Of a DNA stretch of 64,000 nt, positions 24,790 through 33,969 are shown piece after piece. Both the position numbers and the translations under genes were made by a program. Each line of letters opens with the position of its first letter. Within the stretch, counting starts at the first letter, position 1. Source of the DNA: Microbacterium amylolyticum (lineage in GTDB: Bacteria > Actinomycetota > Actinomycetes > Actinomycetales > Microbacteriaceae); contig NZ_CP049253.1 of NCBI RefSeq assembly GCF_011046975.1, positions 1,488,001 to 1,552,000 of the forward strand. The letters are read 5' to 3'. Under the pieces are notes generated by a model that saw only the letters and a program-made list of their open reading frames with translations, was not told the DNA's origin and did no database searches.

Positions 24790-26193
24790 CTACTCCTCGC
24801 CGAAGCCCGAGTCCATGTGCACCATGTCGCGGAAACGACTGTAGTGGCCTTGGAAGGCCACCGCGATTTCGGCCGTGGGACCGTTTCGGTGCTTGGCGAC
24901 GATGAGGTCTGCTTCGCCCGGGCGGGCCTGTTTGTCGTAAGCCTCTTCGCGGTGAAGCAGGATGACCATGTCGGCATCCTGCTCAATCGATCCCGACTCT
25001 CGCAGGTCGCTGACCATCGGACGCTTGTCCTGGCGCTGCTCGGCGCCACGGTTCAACTGCGACAGGGCGATAACAGGAACGCGCAGCTCTTTGGCCATCA
25101 GTTTGAGGGCACGCGAGAATTCCGACACCTCTTGCTGACGCGACTCGACGCGCTTGCCGCTGGTCATCAGCTGGAGGTAGTCGATGATGATCATTTTCAG
25201 ACCGACGCGCTGCTTCAGCCGTCGGCATTTGGCACGGATCTCGACCAGCGTCATGTTCGGACTGTCGTCGACGTACAGCGGCGCATCGTTGATGCGGCCA
25301 CGCGTGGAGGCGAGCGCCGTCCAGTCGCGCGAGTCGAGATCACCCTTGCGGAGCTTCTGCAGCGGAATCTGGCCCTCGGCACTGAGTAGACGCATTGCGA
25401 TCTCGGATCGCCCCATCTCGAGCGAGAAGAAGATGGCCGGCTGATTGTGGGTGATCGCTGATGCGCGGGCGAAATCGAGTGCCAGCGTGGACTTACCCAT
25501 GGCTGGTCGTGCGGCCACAACGATCATCTGGCCGGCGTGCAGGCCGTTGGTGAGGTTGTCGAGCTCGGCGAAGCCGGTGGGAACGCCGGTCATCTGACCA
25601 TCGCGTCCCTTGGCCAGCTCGATCTCTTCGACGGCGGCGCCGATGGCGACCTCGAGGGGAACGTAATCTTCCGTCTGCTCCTGCCCCGTGACCGAATAGA
25701 TCTCGGCCTGGGCCTGGTTGACGAGCTCAACGGCCTCGCCCTCGCCGTCGTATCCCATCCGCGCGATGCGGGTGCCGGCGTCGACCAGGCGGCGCAGCAG
25801 CGCACGCTCCTGCACGATCGTGGCGTAATAGCCCGCGTTGGCGGCAGTGGGAACGATGGAGGTCAGGGAATGGAGGTAGTCGACGCCGCCGGCACGCTGA
25901 AGGTCGCCCGACTTCATCAGCTCATCGGTGACCGTGATGACGTCAGTGGGCTCGCCGTGCGAGTAGAGCGTGAGGATCGCCTCGAAGATGACCTCGTGCT
26001 TGGGAATGTAGAAGTCGACGCCACGCAGGGTTTCGACAACGTCGGCAACGGCATCCTTCGAGAGGAGCATGCCGCCGAGCGTAGACTGCTCGCTCAGCAG
26101 GTCGTGCGGCGGGGTGCGCTCCTGCTCGCGTCCGCCGCGGGGCTCGGCAGGCTCTCCGAAACGTTCGGCGGCGATATCAGCGATCGACGTCAC
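24790..26193 (-). CDS. dnaB: Replicative DNA helicase DnaB
   Basis: A 467-residue hexameric helicase that unwinds DNA ahead of the replication fork. The N-terminal domain (HDLLSEQSTLGGMLLSKDAVADV) is followed by the RecA-type core with Walker A AARPAMGKSTLALDFA, Walker B IIIDYLQLM, and LSQLNRGAEQR. No intein interrupts the core, although inteins are frequent in actinobacterial DnaB. It starts with GTG 26193 and lies downstream of the rpsF-ssb-rpsR-rplI cluster, separated by a long spacer with DnaA-box-like sites that may control it. Confidence 0.96.
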   Translation of the reverse strand: MTSIADIAAERFGEPAEPRGGREQERTPPHDLLSEQSTLGGMLLSKDAVADVVETLRGVDFYIPKHEVIFEAILTLYSHGEPTDVITVTDELMKSGDLQRAGGVDYLHSLTSIVPTAANAGYYATIVQERALLRRLVDAGTRIARMGYDGEGEAVELVNQAQAEIYSVTGQEQTEDYVPLEVAIGAAVEEIELAKGRDGQMTGVPTGFAELDNLTNGLHAGQMIVVAARPAMGKSTLALDFARASAITHNQPAIFFSLEMGRSEIAMRLLSAEGQIPLQKLRKGDLDSRDWTALASTRGRINDAPLYVDDSPNMTLVEIRAKCRRLKQRVGLKMIIIDYLQLMTSGKRVESRQQEVSEFSRALKLMAKELRVPVIALSQLNRGAEQRQDKRPMVSDLRESGSIEQDADMVILLHREEAYDKQARPGEADLIVAKHRNGPTAEIAVAFQGHYSRFRDMVHMDSGFGEE

Positions 26194-26578
26194 AGTTTTT
26201 TCCTCCCTGAGGAGCTGGGTGCACAGCTCTCGTGGTGACGCTGTTCATCACAGCACCAGCCCCTGACAATCGTTCGACGCGCGCGGTCTCATTCCCCTGA
26301 CGGACCACCGCCGACTCACATTAAGAGTGTCTCCCGCGCCTCTCAAGGCAACCTGTGGATAACTCTGTGGAGAGACCTGGGTACAACCGGGGACGTGGTG
26401 TGGAAAACTCCTGTGGACAACCATCAGGACAGGGGCGATTATCAGGTCATATTGTGCGCATGAGCAGTGATTTTTCTTGTCCACACCCTGTGGAAACAGG
26501 TTCGGATCAAGTTGGGGTTGAAGGTTGACGCTTTCCCCACACATGTGGATGAGTCTCTCGGCCTGCGCTCTCCGAAAT
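26194..26578. promoter_or_regulatory. dnaB-rplI spacer with a cluster of DnaA-box-like sequences
   Basis: This stretch has no gene. Between 26354 and 26552 it holds at least six sequences close to the actinobacterial DnaA box TTGTCCACA or its complement: TGTGGATAA 26354, TGTGGAAAA 26399, TGTGGACAA 26412 (perfect), TTGTCCACA 26477 (perfect), TGTGGAAAC 26489 and TGTGGATGA 26544. Two exact nonamers in 75 bases is far more than chance. It is upstream of dnaB, so DnaA could regulate helicase expression or be titrated here. Confidence 0.6.
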
Positions 26579-26621
26579 GCGTCAAGCGGCGCCACCCACG
26601 AGGGGTGGCGCCGCTTGACGC
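26579..26621 (-). terminator. Terminator of the rpsF-ssb-rpsR-rplI operon
   Basis: A 19-bp perfect stem (26579-26597 and 26603-26621) around a five-base loop, starting nine bases beyond the rplI stop. It is one of the strongest hairpins in the window and separates the ribosomal operon from dnaB. The U-tract is absent. Confidence 0.85.
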
Positions 26622-26629
26622 GGAGGTCG

Positions 26630-27085
26630 CTACTTCTTGAGAGCGACGACCTGCAGGTTGATGACCGCGGTCACGTCGTCGTGCAGACGAACGAGAACCT
26701 CGTGGTCGCCGACAGCCTTGATCGACGAAGGAATCGTGACCTTGCGCTTGTCGAGCTCACCGATGCCAGCAGCCGAAACGGCAGCAACGACATCAGCAGG
26801 CTTCACTGAACCGAAGAGACGGCCCTCGGCGCCGGCCTTGACCGACACCTTCACGCGTGCGTTCTGGAGCTTCTGCTTCAGAGCCTCGGCCTCTTCGTGA
26901 GTAGCAATCGCACGAGCTTCGCGAGCCGCACGAATCTGCGCGACCTGCTTCTCGCCGCCGCGCGACCACGCGACAGCAAAGCCCTGCGGGATGAGGTAGT
27001 TACGGGCGTACCCGTCCTTGACCTCGATGACGTCTCCGGCGCTGCCCAGGCCGTCGACCTCGTGAGTGAGAATCAGCTTCGACAT
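26630..27085 (-). CDS. rplI: Ribosomal protein L9
   Basis: A 151-residue 50S protein. The N-terminal RNA-binding domain has the L9 signature ([22 protein letters not shown]), joined by the long central helix ([19 protein letters not shown]) to the C-terminal domain ([39 protein letters not shown]). Last gene of the rpsF-ssb-rpsR-rplI operon, nine bases after rpsR. Confidence 0.97.
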   Translation of the reverse strand: MSKLILTHEVDGLGSAGDVIEVKDGYARNYLIPQGFAVAWSRGGEKQVAQIRAAREARAIATHEEAEALKQKLQNARVKVSVKAGAEGRLFGSVKPADVVAAVSAAGIGELDKRKVTIPSSIKAVGDHEVLVRLHDDVTAVINLQVVALKK

Positions 27086-27094
27086 GGGTGCTCC

Positions 27095-27349
27095 TTAGCG
27101 GCCAGCGCCGGCGTAGGGGAGAAGTGCCATCTCGCGCGAGTTCTTGATGGCGCGTGCGATGAGGCGCTGCTCCTGGACGGAGACACCAGTGATGCGACGG
27201 GCACGGATCTTTCCGCGCTCCGAAATGAACTTACGAAGGGTGGCGACATCCTTGTAATCGATGACGCCGACCCGGATGTGCTTCGCGGGAGCGGCGTTCT
27301 TGCCGCCCTTCCGCGGCTTGCGGCGGTCGCCGCTAGACTTTCCAGCCAT
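27095..27349 (-). CDS. rpsR: Ribosomal protein S18
   Basis: An 84-residue 30S protein. The core [26 protein letters not shown] is intact. The zinc-binding cysteines found in some S18 proteins are lacking, as appears usual for the main S18 of this bacterial group, so this is not by itself a zinc-starvation paralogue. It binds with S6 next to 16S rRNA. It lies between ssb and rplI in the normal operon order. Confidence 0.96.
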   Translation of the reverse strand: MAGKSSGDRRKPRKGGKNAAPAKHIRVGVIDYKDVATLRKFISERGKIRARRITGVSVQEQRLIARAIKNSREMALLPYAGAGR

Positions 27350-27375
27350 TGTGGGTCCTTACGGGTGATAAAGAT

Positions 27376-27915
27376 TCAGAAGGGGGTGTCGTCTGAGAAC
27401 GACCCCGGGGTGCTCCACGCGTCGCCGCCGGCCGAACCGGGCGTTGCCCATGGTTCGTTCGAAGGCTGCTGAGCGGGCTGTCCGCCGCCGTTGCCGCCGC
27501 CATGGGGAACCTGCTGCTGGCCGCCGGAGCGACCACCAAAGTTCCCACTGGCTGCTGCGCGGGTGACCTGCGCCGTTGCGTATCGCAGCGACGGGCCGAT
27601 CTCCTGGACATCAAGCTCAAACGACGTGCGGCGGTTGCCTTCACGGTCCTGATAGTCGCGCTGACGGAGGTTGCCCTGCGCAATGACGCGCATGCCCTTC
27701 GTCAGTGAACCCGCGACGTGCTCCGCGAAGTCGCGCCACACGCTGGCGCGCAGGAACAGGGCGTCCCCGTCCTTCCACTCGCCCGACGCGCGATCAAGCG
27801 TGCGCGGGGTCGAAGCGATCGTGAAGTTCGCCACGGGAACACCGGACTGCGTATAGCGCAGCTCGGGGTCGGCGGTCAGATTGCCTACGACGGTGATGAC
27901 GGTTTCGCCTGCCAT
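27376..27915 (-). CDS. ssb: Single-stranded DNA-binding protein
   Basis: A 179-residue SSB with an N-terminal OB-fold ([60 protein letters not shown]), a Gly/Gln-rich flexible linker, and the acidic tip DDTPF that recruits replication and repair partners. It binds single-stranded DNA at the fork as a tetramer. Its place between rpsF and rpsR is the conserved arrangement. Confidence 0.96.
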   Translation of the reverse strand: MAGETVITVVGNLTADPELRYTQSGVPVANFTIASTPRTLDRASGEWKDGDALFLRASVWRDFAEHVAGSLTKGMRVIAQGNLRQRDYQDREGNRRTSFELDVQEIGPSLRYATAQVTRAAASGNFGGRSGGQQQVPHGGGNGGGQPAQQPSNEPWATPGSAGGDAWSTPGSFSDDTPF

Positions 27916-27924
27916 GCGATTACC

Positions 27925-28293
27925 TTAGGCCTTCGCCGCCGACTTGCGAGCAGCCTTCGCCTCGGCCCGCTTTGCCTCGGAAGCAACCATTGCAATGGCT
28001 TCCTCAGCACGCAGAACCTTCGTGCGCATGATCTGCTCGGAGAGGTTCAGCTGGCGGTCCATTTCCTGGGTCGCCTCGCTGGTTGCGGTGAAGTTGACGA
28101 CGGCGTAGATGCCCTCGTGCTTCTTCTGGATCTCATAGGCGAACTTGCGCTTGCCCCAGATGTCCACGTTCTCGATGGTTCCCTCAGAGTCAGTGATGAC
28201 CTTGAGGAACTTGTCGAGGTACGCGGGAACCTGGCGCTCGTCAACCTCGGGCTGGATGATCACCATCAGCTCGTACTGGTGTGCGTGCGTCAC
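27925..28293 (-). CDS. rpsF: Ribosomal protein S6
   Basis: A 122-residue 30S protein with the S6 pattern [27 protein letters not shown] and [26 protein letters not shown], plus a basic Ala-rich tail. GTG 28293 is preceded by an excellent ribosome-binding site (AAGGAGGTGGGATA), so the upstream extension to 28359 was rejected. S6 and S18 assemble as a pair. First gene of its operon. Confidence 0.96.
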   Translation of the reverse strand: MTHAHQYELMVIIQPEVDERQVPAYLDKFLKVITDSEGTIENVDIWGKRKFAYEIQKKHEGIYAVVNFTATSEATQEMDRQLNLSEQIMRTKVLRAEEAIAMVASEAKRAEAKAARKSAAKA

Positions 28294-28412
28294 TATCCCA
28301 CCTCCTTCGGACTCGAACGGATACCCGGTACTTCCGGGCATCAGGAGGGTGTGGTGCACGTTGCCTGGCGGTTTCCGGAATCGGATGCACGCCGGGCAAC
28401 CGGTCCAGTCTA
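28294..28412 (-). promoter_or_regulatory. Leader of the rpsF operon, possible S6:S18 autoregulatory RNA
   Basis: About 110 bases lie between a likely -10 (TAGACT on the minus strand, at 28407-28412) and the rpsF start. The leader contains a hairpin CCCGG-AAGTA-CCGGG (28324-28338) and CCG-bearing segments. In many bacteria the S6:S18 pair binds an rpsF leader with an exposed CCG; I cannot confirm a match to that motif by eye. Confidence 0.3.
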
Positions 28413-28450
28413 CCCGACTCGTTCCTGTACGGCGAGTGCACGGGGCCCGC

Positions 28451-29548
28451 TCATGCGCGGAGTGCGTATCCGAACGCTTCGGCTACGCCGGCGTTGGCCA
28501 CCTCTCCCCTGCGAACGTTGAGACCACGGGCGAGCGCGGCGTCGGACGCCGCCGCGGCATCCCATCCCACGTCGGCGATCCGCCGAATGTACGGAAGCGT
28601 CGCGTTGGTCAGGGCAACGGTGCTCGTGGCCGGGGCAGCGCCCGGCATGTTCGCGACGCAGTAGAAGATGCTGTTGTGCACCGTGAATGTGGGCTCATCG
28701 TGCGTTGTCGGGCGCGAGCCCGCAAAGCACCCACCCTGATCAATCGCGATGTCCACGAGCACCGATCCGGGTTTCATCCCCGCCACCATGTCGTCCGTAA
28801 CGAGCTTGGGGGCGGCATTTCCGGGAATCAGCACGGAACCGATCACGAGGTCGGCGCTCTGCAGCGTCTCGGCGATCGCGTACGGCGTCGAATAGCGCGT
28901 TTCGAGCGCCCCCGCGTATCGCGCATCGAGTTCGCGCAGACGGGGCAGATTGACGTCGAGAACCGTCACACGCGCGCCGAGTCCGAGTGCATTTGCGGCG
29001 GCGTGCTCTCCGGCAACTCCGCCGCCGATCACCACCACATCTGCTCGCGGTGCGCCAGCAACGCCGCCCATCAAGACGCCGCGCCCACCCTGCGAGCGCA
29101 GCAGGTGGAAGGCGCCGGCGACGATGGACATCCGGCCCGCCACCTCACTCATGGGCGTCAGAAGCGGTAGCGAGCCGTCCGCGAGTTGCACCGTCTCATA
29201 GGCGACGGCCGTTGTTCCCGCCGCGATCAGCGCATCCGTCAGGGCACGCTCGGCCGCCAGGTGCAGGTAGGTAAACAACACGAGGTCTCGCCGCAGGAAG
29301 TCGTATTCACTGGCAACGGGCTCTTTCACTTTGATGAGCAGCTCGGCCGCTGCCCACGTGGATGCGGCGTCCGGCAGCAGCGTCGCCCCTGACTCCGCAT
29401 ATTCCTCGTCCGGAATGCGTGACCCCTCGCCCGCCCCGGATTGCACAAACACCTCATGGCCCGATCGCACGAGCAGGTCGACACCGGCGGGCGTGAGCCC
29501 AACGCGGTTTTCGTTGTTCTTCACTTCGGTGGGGACAGCGATCCTCAT
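28451..29548 (-). CDS. ald: Alanine dehydrogenase
   Basis: A 365-residue NAD-dependent enzyme that interconverts alanine and pyruvate plus ammonia. ATG 29548 gives [23 protein letters not shown], the AlaDH/PNT N-terminal signature; the NAD-binding glycines are in [24 protein letters not shown], and the C-terminal signature [21 protein letters not shown] is intact. Divergent to it is an Lrp/AsnC-type regulator gene, the usual neighbour and activator of ald in actinobacteria. Confidence 0.95.
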   Translation of the reverse strand: MRIAVPTEVKNNENRVGLTPAGVDLLVRSGHEVFVQSGAGEGSRIPDEEYAESGATLLPDAASTWAAAELLIKVKEPVASEYDFLRRDLVLFTYLHLAAERALTDALIAAGTTAVAYETVQLADGSLPLLTPMSEVAGRMSIVAGAFHLLRSQGGRGVLMGGVAGAPRADVVVIGGGVAGEHAAANALGLGARVTVLDVNLPRLRELDARYAGALETRYSTPYAIAETLQSADLVIGSVLIPGNAAPKLVTDDMVAGMKPGSVLVDIAIDQGGCFAGSRPTTHDEPTFTVHNSIFYCVANMPGAAPATSTVALTNATLPYIRRIADVGWDAAAASDAALARGLNVRRGEVANAGVAEAFGYALRA

Positions 29549-29677
29549 GGCTTTTCCTCTCCTACGACGGCCTTGTCGTGCCGGGGACGTCTTTTGAGCT
29601 TCGCAGGACGTTCGCCACTTGTGTACGAAGCCTGTGGATTCTTCGGTGGCGTGGCACGAGAACCTAGGATTTCCCGC

Positions 29678-30037
29678 ATGACAAGCCCCGAAAGCGCCTC
29701 CGGGTCGAAGAATCTGCGCACGGTTGAACTCGATGATGTTGACCGAAAGATCGTCGATGCGCTCAACAAGGAGGGGCGCATCACCATCGCCGATCTTGCG
29801 GCGGCGGTCGGCATCGCACCGTCGACAGCCCATGCCCGGATGCGCGCTCTCGTGGACAGGGGTGTTATTCAGGGGTTCCACGCCGCCGTCGACCACGGTC
29901 GCATCGGCCGCGGCCTACAGGCGATCATCGGCGTGAGCCTGCGCGGCGGAACGCGCCACGACAGCATCGTCGCCTCGACCCGCACCAGCATCATCTTCGA
30001 GTACCACCGCAACAGCGTCGCGGCAAGTTTTACGTAA
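29678..30037 (+). CDS. Lrp/AsnC-type regulator with an internally shortened sensor domain
   Basis: A 119-residue protein from ATG 29678. The N-terminal helix-turn-helix is normal for Lrp (ELDDVDRKIVDALNKEGRITIADLAAAVGIAPSTAHARMRALVDRGVIQGFHAAVDHGRIG). The RAM ligand-binding domain starts normally (LQAIIGVSLRGGTRHDSI) but jumps directly to the end of the family (VASTRTSIIFEYHRNSVAASF). About 30-45 residues from the middle of the domain are missing in frame. It faces ald across 129 bases containing a CGAAG/CTTCG inverted repeat (29626-29645) that could be its operator. It should still bind DNA; ligand response and oligomer formation are doubtful. Confidence 0.8.
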   Translation: MTSPESASGSKNLRTVELDDVDRKIVDALNKEGRITIADLAAAVGIAPSTAHARMRALVDRGVIQGFHAAVDHGRIGRGLQAIIGVSLRGGTRHDSIVASTRTSIIFEYHRNSVAASFT

Positions 30038-30932
30038 GCTCCGCCAGGCGCAGCGCCTCGATCGCGTCATCCGCACAGATCGCGTCGATCAGCGCCTCGG
30101 AACCCGCAATGATCGTCGAGTTGTCGTCCGGATCCGTCATGAGGACCCACGATCGATCCTCCGGCCACATCAGGCTCGGCGAAAAAACGCGCATCCGCTC
30201 GGGCGCACACCAGGGCGTGCTCTCGGGCCAGGAGTCGTGCTCCCAGTGACCTAGGGGCGCACGGAAGAGAATGTGGTCGCGCCCCACCATCGGAAGGCGG
30301 GGTCCCCGAGAAACGTCGTCGGGCAGGATCCCCGCTCGCCATCGCGGCTTCCGAAAGATGCTGCCGAACGCGTCGCGGAAACTCGATGCGAGAACGGCGT
30401 CGTGGCGCGGATCTTTTCCTCCCGCGTATCGCATGGCGGCGCCGGAACCCCCGGACAGCGGGGCGCCAACGATCTCGGCCCAGCCATCCCACACGGCGGC
30501 GTATGCGTCGTCGGGCGTCGGAGTGTGGGCGATGAAATGCCGGGAGGTGGCGGCCAGCACGTCCGGTTCGAGGTTTCCGTCCTCCGGATCGTGGTAGCGC
30601 CAGCCTGCGAGATCGCGCACATCGCCGCTGCCGGAATGGGGATCAACACCGACCAGGTCGTTCCAGCGCACGAGCGGATGCATCGGAACGCCGAGCGCGT
30701 CTGCCGTCTCGCGCCACGTCACGCGCTCCTGATCCACCTCAGGCTGCCGCTCGGCGAAACTCTCCCACGCGGCAGCATCTTCGGGAGGTGGCCAGGATGT
30801 CCCGACGGGGCGTTCGCGATAGGCGGGGTGGAAAACGCGTGCATAGGCCGGAAATCCTTCCGGCACTCCCCACGCACCTGCCCGCTGGTCTCGCAACCAC
30901 TGACCGACCGCGACATCACTCACCCATTCCAT
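30030..30932 (-). CDS. Conserved hypothetical protein
   Basis: A 300-residue soluble protein with no signal peptide or membrane segment. It is rich in Trp and Pro (MEWVSDVAVGQWLRDQRAGAWGV; AGWRYHDPEDGNLEPDVL; HILFRAPLGHWEHDSWPESTPWCAPERMRVF). No catalytic or nucleotide motif is recognised. The pattern suggests a self-contained globular domain of an uncharacterised actinobacterial family. Its stop overlaps the end of the convergent Lrp-type gene by eight bases. Confidence 0.7.
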   Translation of the reverse strand: MEWVSDVAVGQWLRDQRAGAWGVPEGFPAYARVFHPAYRERPVGTSWPPPEDAAAWESFAERQPEVDQERVTWRETADALGVPMHPLVRWNDLVGVDPHSGSGDVRDLAGWRYHDPEDGNLEPDVLAATSRHFIAHTPTPDDAYAAVWDGWAEIVGAPLSGGSGAAMRYAGGKDPRHDAVLASSFRDAFGSIFRKPRWRAGILPDDVSRGPRLPMVGRDHILFRAPLGHWEHDSWPESTPWCAPERMRVFSPSLMWPEDRSWVLMTDPDDNSTIIAGSEALIDAICADDAIEALRLAELT

Positions 30933-30989
30933 TCCGCCACGCTACGCTGTCGGCGCTTCGTCCACGGACCCTCGCCGTACGGTGGACCC

Positions 30990-32144
30990 ATGGTCCCGAC
31001 GCAACCCACCTACCGCTTCGACCCGACAGCGCTCACCGGCCCCGTCGACGCGCAGGCGAAGCAGGCATTCGCCGAGCGGATGAAGGCGCTGCGCCAGTCC
31101 GAGGCCTCGGCGGGGTCGGGCGGAACCATGTCACGGGTTCTCGGCGGCGTGATCTTCACGATCATGGGCTCGATTTTCGCCATCGTGGGGATCACCATGA
31201 TTGGCGTTGGCATGGCCAGCGGCGGCCTCTTCCCGTCGATGACGATCGCCTTCATCCCGATCCTGTTCGCGTTCGTTGGCATCGTTTTCGCCAGCGTTGG
31301 CATCCTCATCCTCGTCCGCGGAGAAAGCACAACCGGATACCGTCTCGACGCGTTCGCACGAGCAAACGGGATGCACTATCACCCGGGCCGCCGGGCCCCG
31401 AACCTGCCGGGGATGATCTTCCACATCGGCAGCAGTCGGGCCTCACGCCACCTCGTATACGGCGATCAGCCGCGGTTCGTCGAATTCGGCAACTATCAAT
31501 ACACAACGGGATCGGGCAAAAACCGGACGACGCACACCTGGGGCTACATCGCCGTCAAACTCGATACGCCCCTTCCGCACATCGTTCTCGACGCCGAAAG
31601 CAACAACGGCCTGTTTCGTTCGAGTCTGCCGATCGGCTTTCGGAAGGATCAACGGCTCGATCTCGAGGGTGACTTCAATACGCACTTCAGCCTGTACTGC
31701 CCCGGCGGGTACGAAACCGATGCGCTCTATCTCTTCACGCCCGATGTGATGCAGCGCTTTCTGGATTCGGCGGCACAGCTCGATGTGGAGATCGTCGACG
31801 ACTGGTTGTTCTTCTACTCGCGACGAAACCTCGTCACGCTCGACGCCGACCAGTGGGCGTGGACGTTCAGCGTTGTCGGCGCCATGCTCGACAAGCTCGC
31901 ACAGTGGGGCAGGTGGCGAGACGAGCGGCTGCGCGCGGCCGGTGTTCCCGCGGGAGCCGGCGGGCCGACCCCTGTCTCACCCGATCACGTCGAACACTCC
32001 GCCATCCAGAGTCCGGAGGCGCTTCGCCCGCCGCACGGCGTCGCCCACGAGGGCCGGCGCCTGCAGCGCACTCGCTTCTCGTGGAGCATCGGCATCGGCA
32101 TCGCGGCGATCATCGTCTACCAGGTGATCCGGAACATCCTGTAG
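30990..32144 (+). CDS. Membrane protein with a large soluble domain, function unknown
   Basis: A 384-residue protein from ATG 30990. Residues ~50-110 hold two membrane helices (VLGGVIFTIMGSIFAIVGITMIGVG and MTIAFIPILFAFVGIVFASVGILILV); a soluble domain of ~210 residues follows (GYRLDAFARANGMHYHPGRRAPN..., THTWGYIAVKLDTPLPHIVLDAES..., TPDVMQRFLDSAAQLDVEIVDDWLFFYSRR), and a final helix near residue 370 (FSWSIGIGIAAIIVYQVI). The middle resembles proteins annotated only as DUF in actinobacteria; no function can be given. Confidence 0.75.
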   Translation: MVPTQPTYRFDPTALTGPVDAQAKQAFAERMKALRQSEASAGSGGTMSRVLGGVIFTIMGSIFAIVGITMIGVGMASGGLFPSMTIAFIPILFAFVGIVFASVGILILVRGESTTGYRLDAFARANGMHYHPGRRAPNLPGMIFHIGSSRASRHLVYGDQPRFVEFGNYQYTTGSGKNRTTHTWGYIAVKLDTPLPHIVLDAESNNGLFRSSLPIGFRKDQRLDLEGDFNTHFSLYCPGGYETDALYLFTPDVMQRFLDSAAQLDVEIVDDWLFFYSRRNLVTLDADQWAWTFSVVGAMLDKLAQWGRWRDERLRAAGVPAGAGGPTPVSPDHVEHSAIQSPEALRPPHGVAHEGRRLQRTRFSWSIGIGIAAIIVYQVIRNIL

Positions 32145-32148
32145 CGAG

Positions 32149-32165
32149 CGGGGCGAACCGCCCCG
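32149..32165. terminator. Short hairpin between convergent genes
   Basis: A 7-bp GC stem (CGGGGCG and its complement) with a three-base loop fills most of the 24-base gap between the membrane protein gene and ldh. It is likely to be a bidirectional terminator. Confidence 0.5.
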
Positions 32166-32168
32166 CCG

Positions 32169-33125
32169 TCAGGCTCCGCGAACGTCGGCAACGGTGCGCA
32201 GCAGGGTCTCGGCCGACGCGTGAAGCAGTTCGCGCTCACGGTCGGAGAACCGCATCTGCTGCACGGGAACAGCTCCGTTTCGGTTGACCACACAGGGCAC
32301 GGACAGCGCGACGCCATCGACGCCATCGACGTCGCTCAGCACGGGCGAGACGGGCAGAATCGCGTTCTCGTCGCGCAGCACGGCCTCGGTGATGCGCGTT
32401 GCGGACAGACCGATGGCATAGTTCGTCGCGCCCTTGCCCTCGATGATCCGATAGGCGGCTGTGCGCACGTCTTCGGCGATGTCATGGAGATCATCGGCGG
32501 AGAAAACATGCTGGCCGTCGCGTGTCCACTCCAGCAGCGGGACGGGGCCGATGCTCGCCGTTGACCAGAGCGGGAACTCGGTGTCACCGTGCTCACCCAC
32601 GATGTGCGCGTGCACCGACTGCGTCGCAACGCCAGCGCGCTCGGCAAGGATCCCCCGCAGCCGAGAGGTGTCGAGCACACAGCCCGAAGCAAACAATCGC
32701 GCCGGATCAGCGCCGGTTTCCTGGACCGCGAGGGTCGCCAGAACATCGCACGGATTCGTCACGATGATGATGATCGCGTCCGGCGACGCCGCCATGAGCC
32801 GCGGAATCATCGACGAAATGATGCGTGCGTTTGTTCCGATCAGTTCCAGTCGCGTCTGACCGGGTTTCTGCGCGGCTCCCGCCGTGACGACGATCACATG
32901 CGAGCCAGCGGTCGCCGCAATGTCGCTGGAACCGACAACCGGGTTCGACCCCGTGAACATCGACCCGTGCGTCAGATCGAGTGCCTCGGCCTCGGCCCGT
33001 GCAGCATCGATGTCGTACAGCACCACCGTGCGCGCGGTGCCGCGAATGAGCATTGCGTAGGCGGTCGCCGATCCGACGGCTCCCGCACCAACAACCGTGA
33101 CCTTCGGACTCTCCATAACGGACAT
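32169..33125 (-). CDS. ldh: L-lactate dehydrogenase
   Basis: A 318-residue NAD-dependent enzyme reducing pyruvate to lactate. The dinucleotide motif is VVGAGAVGSATAYAM; the catalytic region has VTNPCDVLATLA, an Asp in GCVLDTSRLR, and the active-site His in VGEHGDTEFPLWS. The substrate-loop residue Gln (AAQKPGQTRLEL) indicates lactate rather than malate specificity. It stands alone. Confidence 0.93.
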   Translation of the reverse strand: MSVMESPKVTVVGAGAVGSATAYAMLIRGTARTVVLYDIDAARAEAEALDLTHGSMFTGSNPVVGSSDIAATAGSHVIVVTAGAAQKPGQTRLELIGTNARIISSMIPRLMAASPDAIIIIVTNPCDVLATLAVQETGADPARLFASGCVLDTSRLRGILAERAGVATQSVHAHIVGEHGDTEFPLWSTASIGPVPLLEWTRDGQHVFSADDLHDIAEDVRTAAYRIIEGKGATNYAIGLSATRITEAVLRDENAILPVSPVLSDVDGVDGVALSVPCVVNRNGAVPVQQMRFSDRERELLHASAETLLRTVADVRGA

Positions 33126-33195
33126 GCCCTCATGATGTCAGGAAGTAGACGTTTGCGTCAGGGGTGGCATTACCGAGCGCGTTGACGGCGTCGCC

Positions 33196-33906
33196 TCACA
33201 CCGCGCCCGGTGTGCGGACCGAGATGAACGGAACGCGGGTGCGCACCTCGAAGCCGATCCGCTCATAAGCGGCGACAGCTCCGGTGTTGGTCTCGGCTGC
33301 GTGCAGGAATGCGCGATCTCCGCGCGCTCGAATGCCGTGCGCAACGTCGAGCACCAGCCGCGAGGCAAGCCCCTGGCGCCGATGAGACTCGTCCACCGAT
33401 ACGGCGCTGATTTCCGTCCACCCCGCGGGACGCAGCCGCTCACCCGCCATCGCGACCAGCCGTCCCTCGCGGATGACGCCGATATAGCGGCCCAGCTCGT
33501 GAGTGCGGGGCAGGAACGGACCCGGTGCGTTGCGCTCGACGATGGCGAGCATCTCCGCGACGTGTTCTGCTCCCAGTTCGACAGCCTCATCGAACCGCTC
33601 CGTGATCACGCGATCCGTCTCGATCATCTGCACGCCGGCGCCACGCCAGACCTCGCTCCATCCGTCGGGAAGAGCCGGATCGGCACCGGCAATCGTCACG
33701 GTCGCAGCCGGCCCGTGCATGTCGATAAGAGCCGACCAGACGAGGGGGTCCTCCCAGCTGGAGACGCCGAGAAAGGGCGAAACATCGTCCTGGTACCGCT
33801 TGACGCGATCGCCACCGATGGAAAACCGTGCGTGGGCGCCCGTCAGCGCAGACCATGCCGGGTTGTCCAGGGCGGAGGTGTCGACATCGAGAGGAGGGGT
33901 GATCAT
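33196..33906 (-). CDS. GNAT family N-acetyltransferase
   Basis: A 236-residue protein from ATG 33906. The acetyl-CoA-binding domain is C-terminal: VSVDESHRRQGLASRLVLDVAHGIRARG carries the Q/RxxGxG/A-type loop (RRQGLA), followed by HAAETNTGAVAAYERIGFEVRTRV typical of FR47-like members. The first ~100 residues are a variable domain. The substrate is unknown. It is divergent from the LOG-family gene. Confidence 0.82.
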   Translation of the reverse strand: MITPPLDVDTSALDNPAWSALTGAHARFSIGGDRVKRYQDDVSPFLGVSSWEDPLVWSALIDMHGPAATVTIAGADPALPDGWSEVWRGAGVQMIETDRVITERFDEAVELGAEHVAEMLAIVERNAPGPFLPRTHELGRYIGVIREGRLVAMAGERLRPAGWTEISAVSVDESHRRQGLASRLVLDVAHGIRARGDRAFLHAAETNTGAVAAYERIGFEVRTRVPFISVRTPGAV

Positions 33907-33969
33907 TTCTCCACCGTCTCTCGCCCTGCTGAACGGCGGCAGAACGCCCGCGGCAAATAGGCTGATGTC

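Noticed and set aside
26354..26552. DnaA-box cluster considered as the chromosomal origin
   Set aside because: dnaA, dnaN and gyrase genes are not nearby and no long AT-rich unwinding region is present; regulation of dnaB or DnaA titration is more likely.
27095..27349. Cysteine-free S18 as a zinc-starvation paralogue
   Set aside because: It sits in the housekeeping rpsF-ssb-rpsR-rplI operon with no Zur-like site, and the Cys-free form appears normal for this group.
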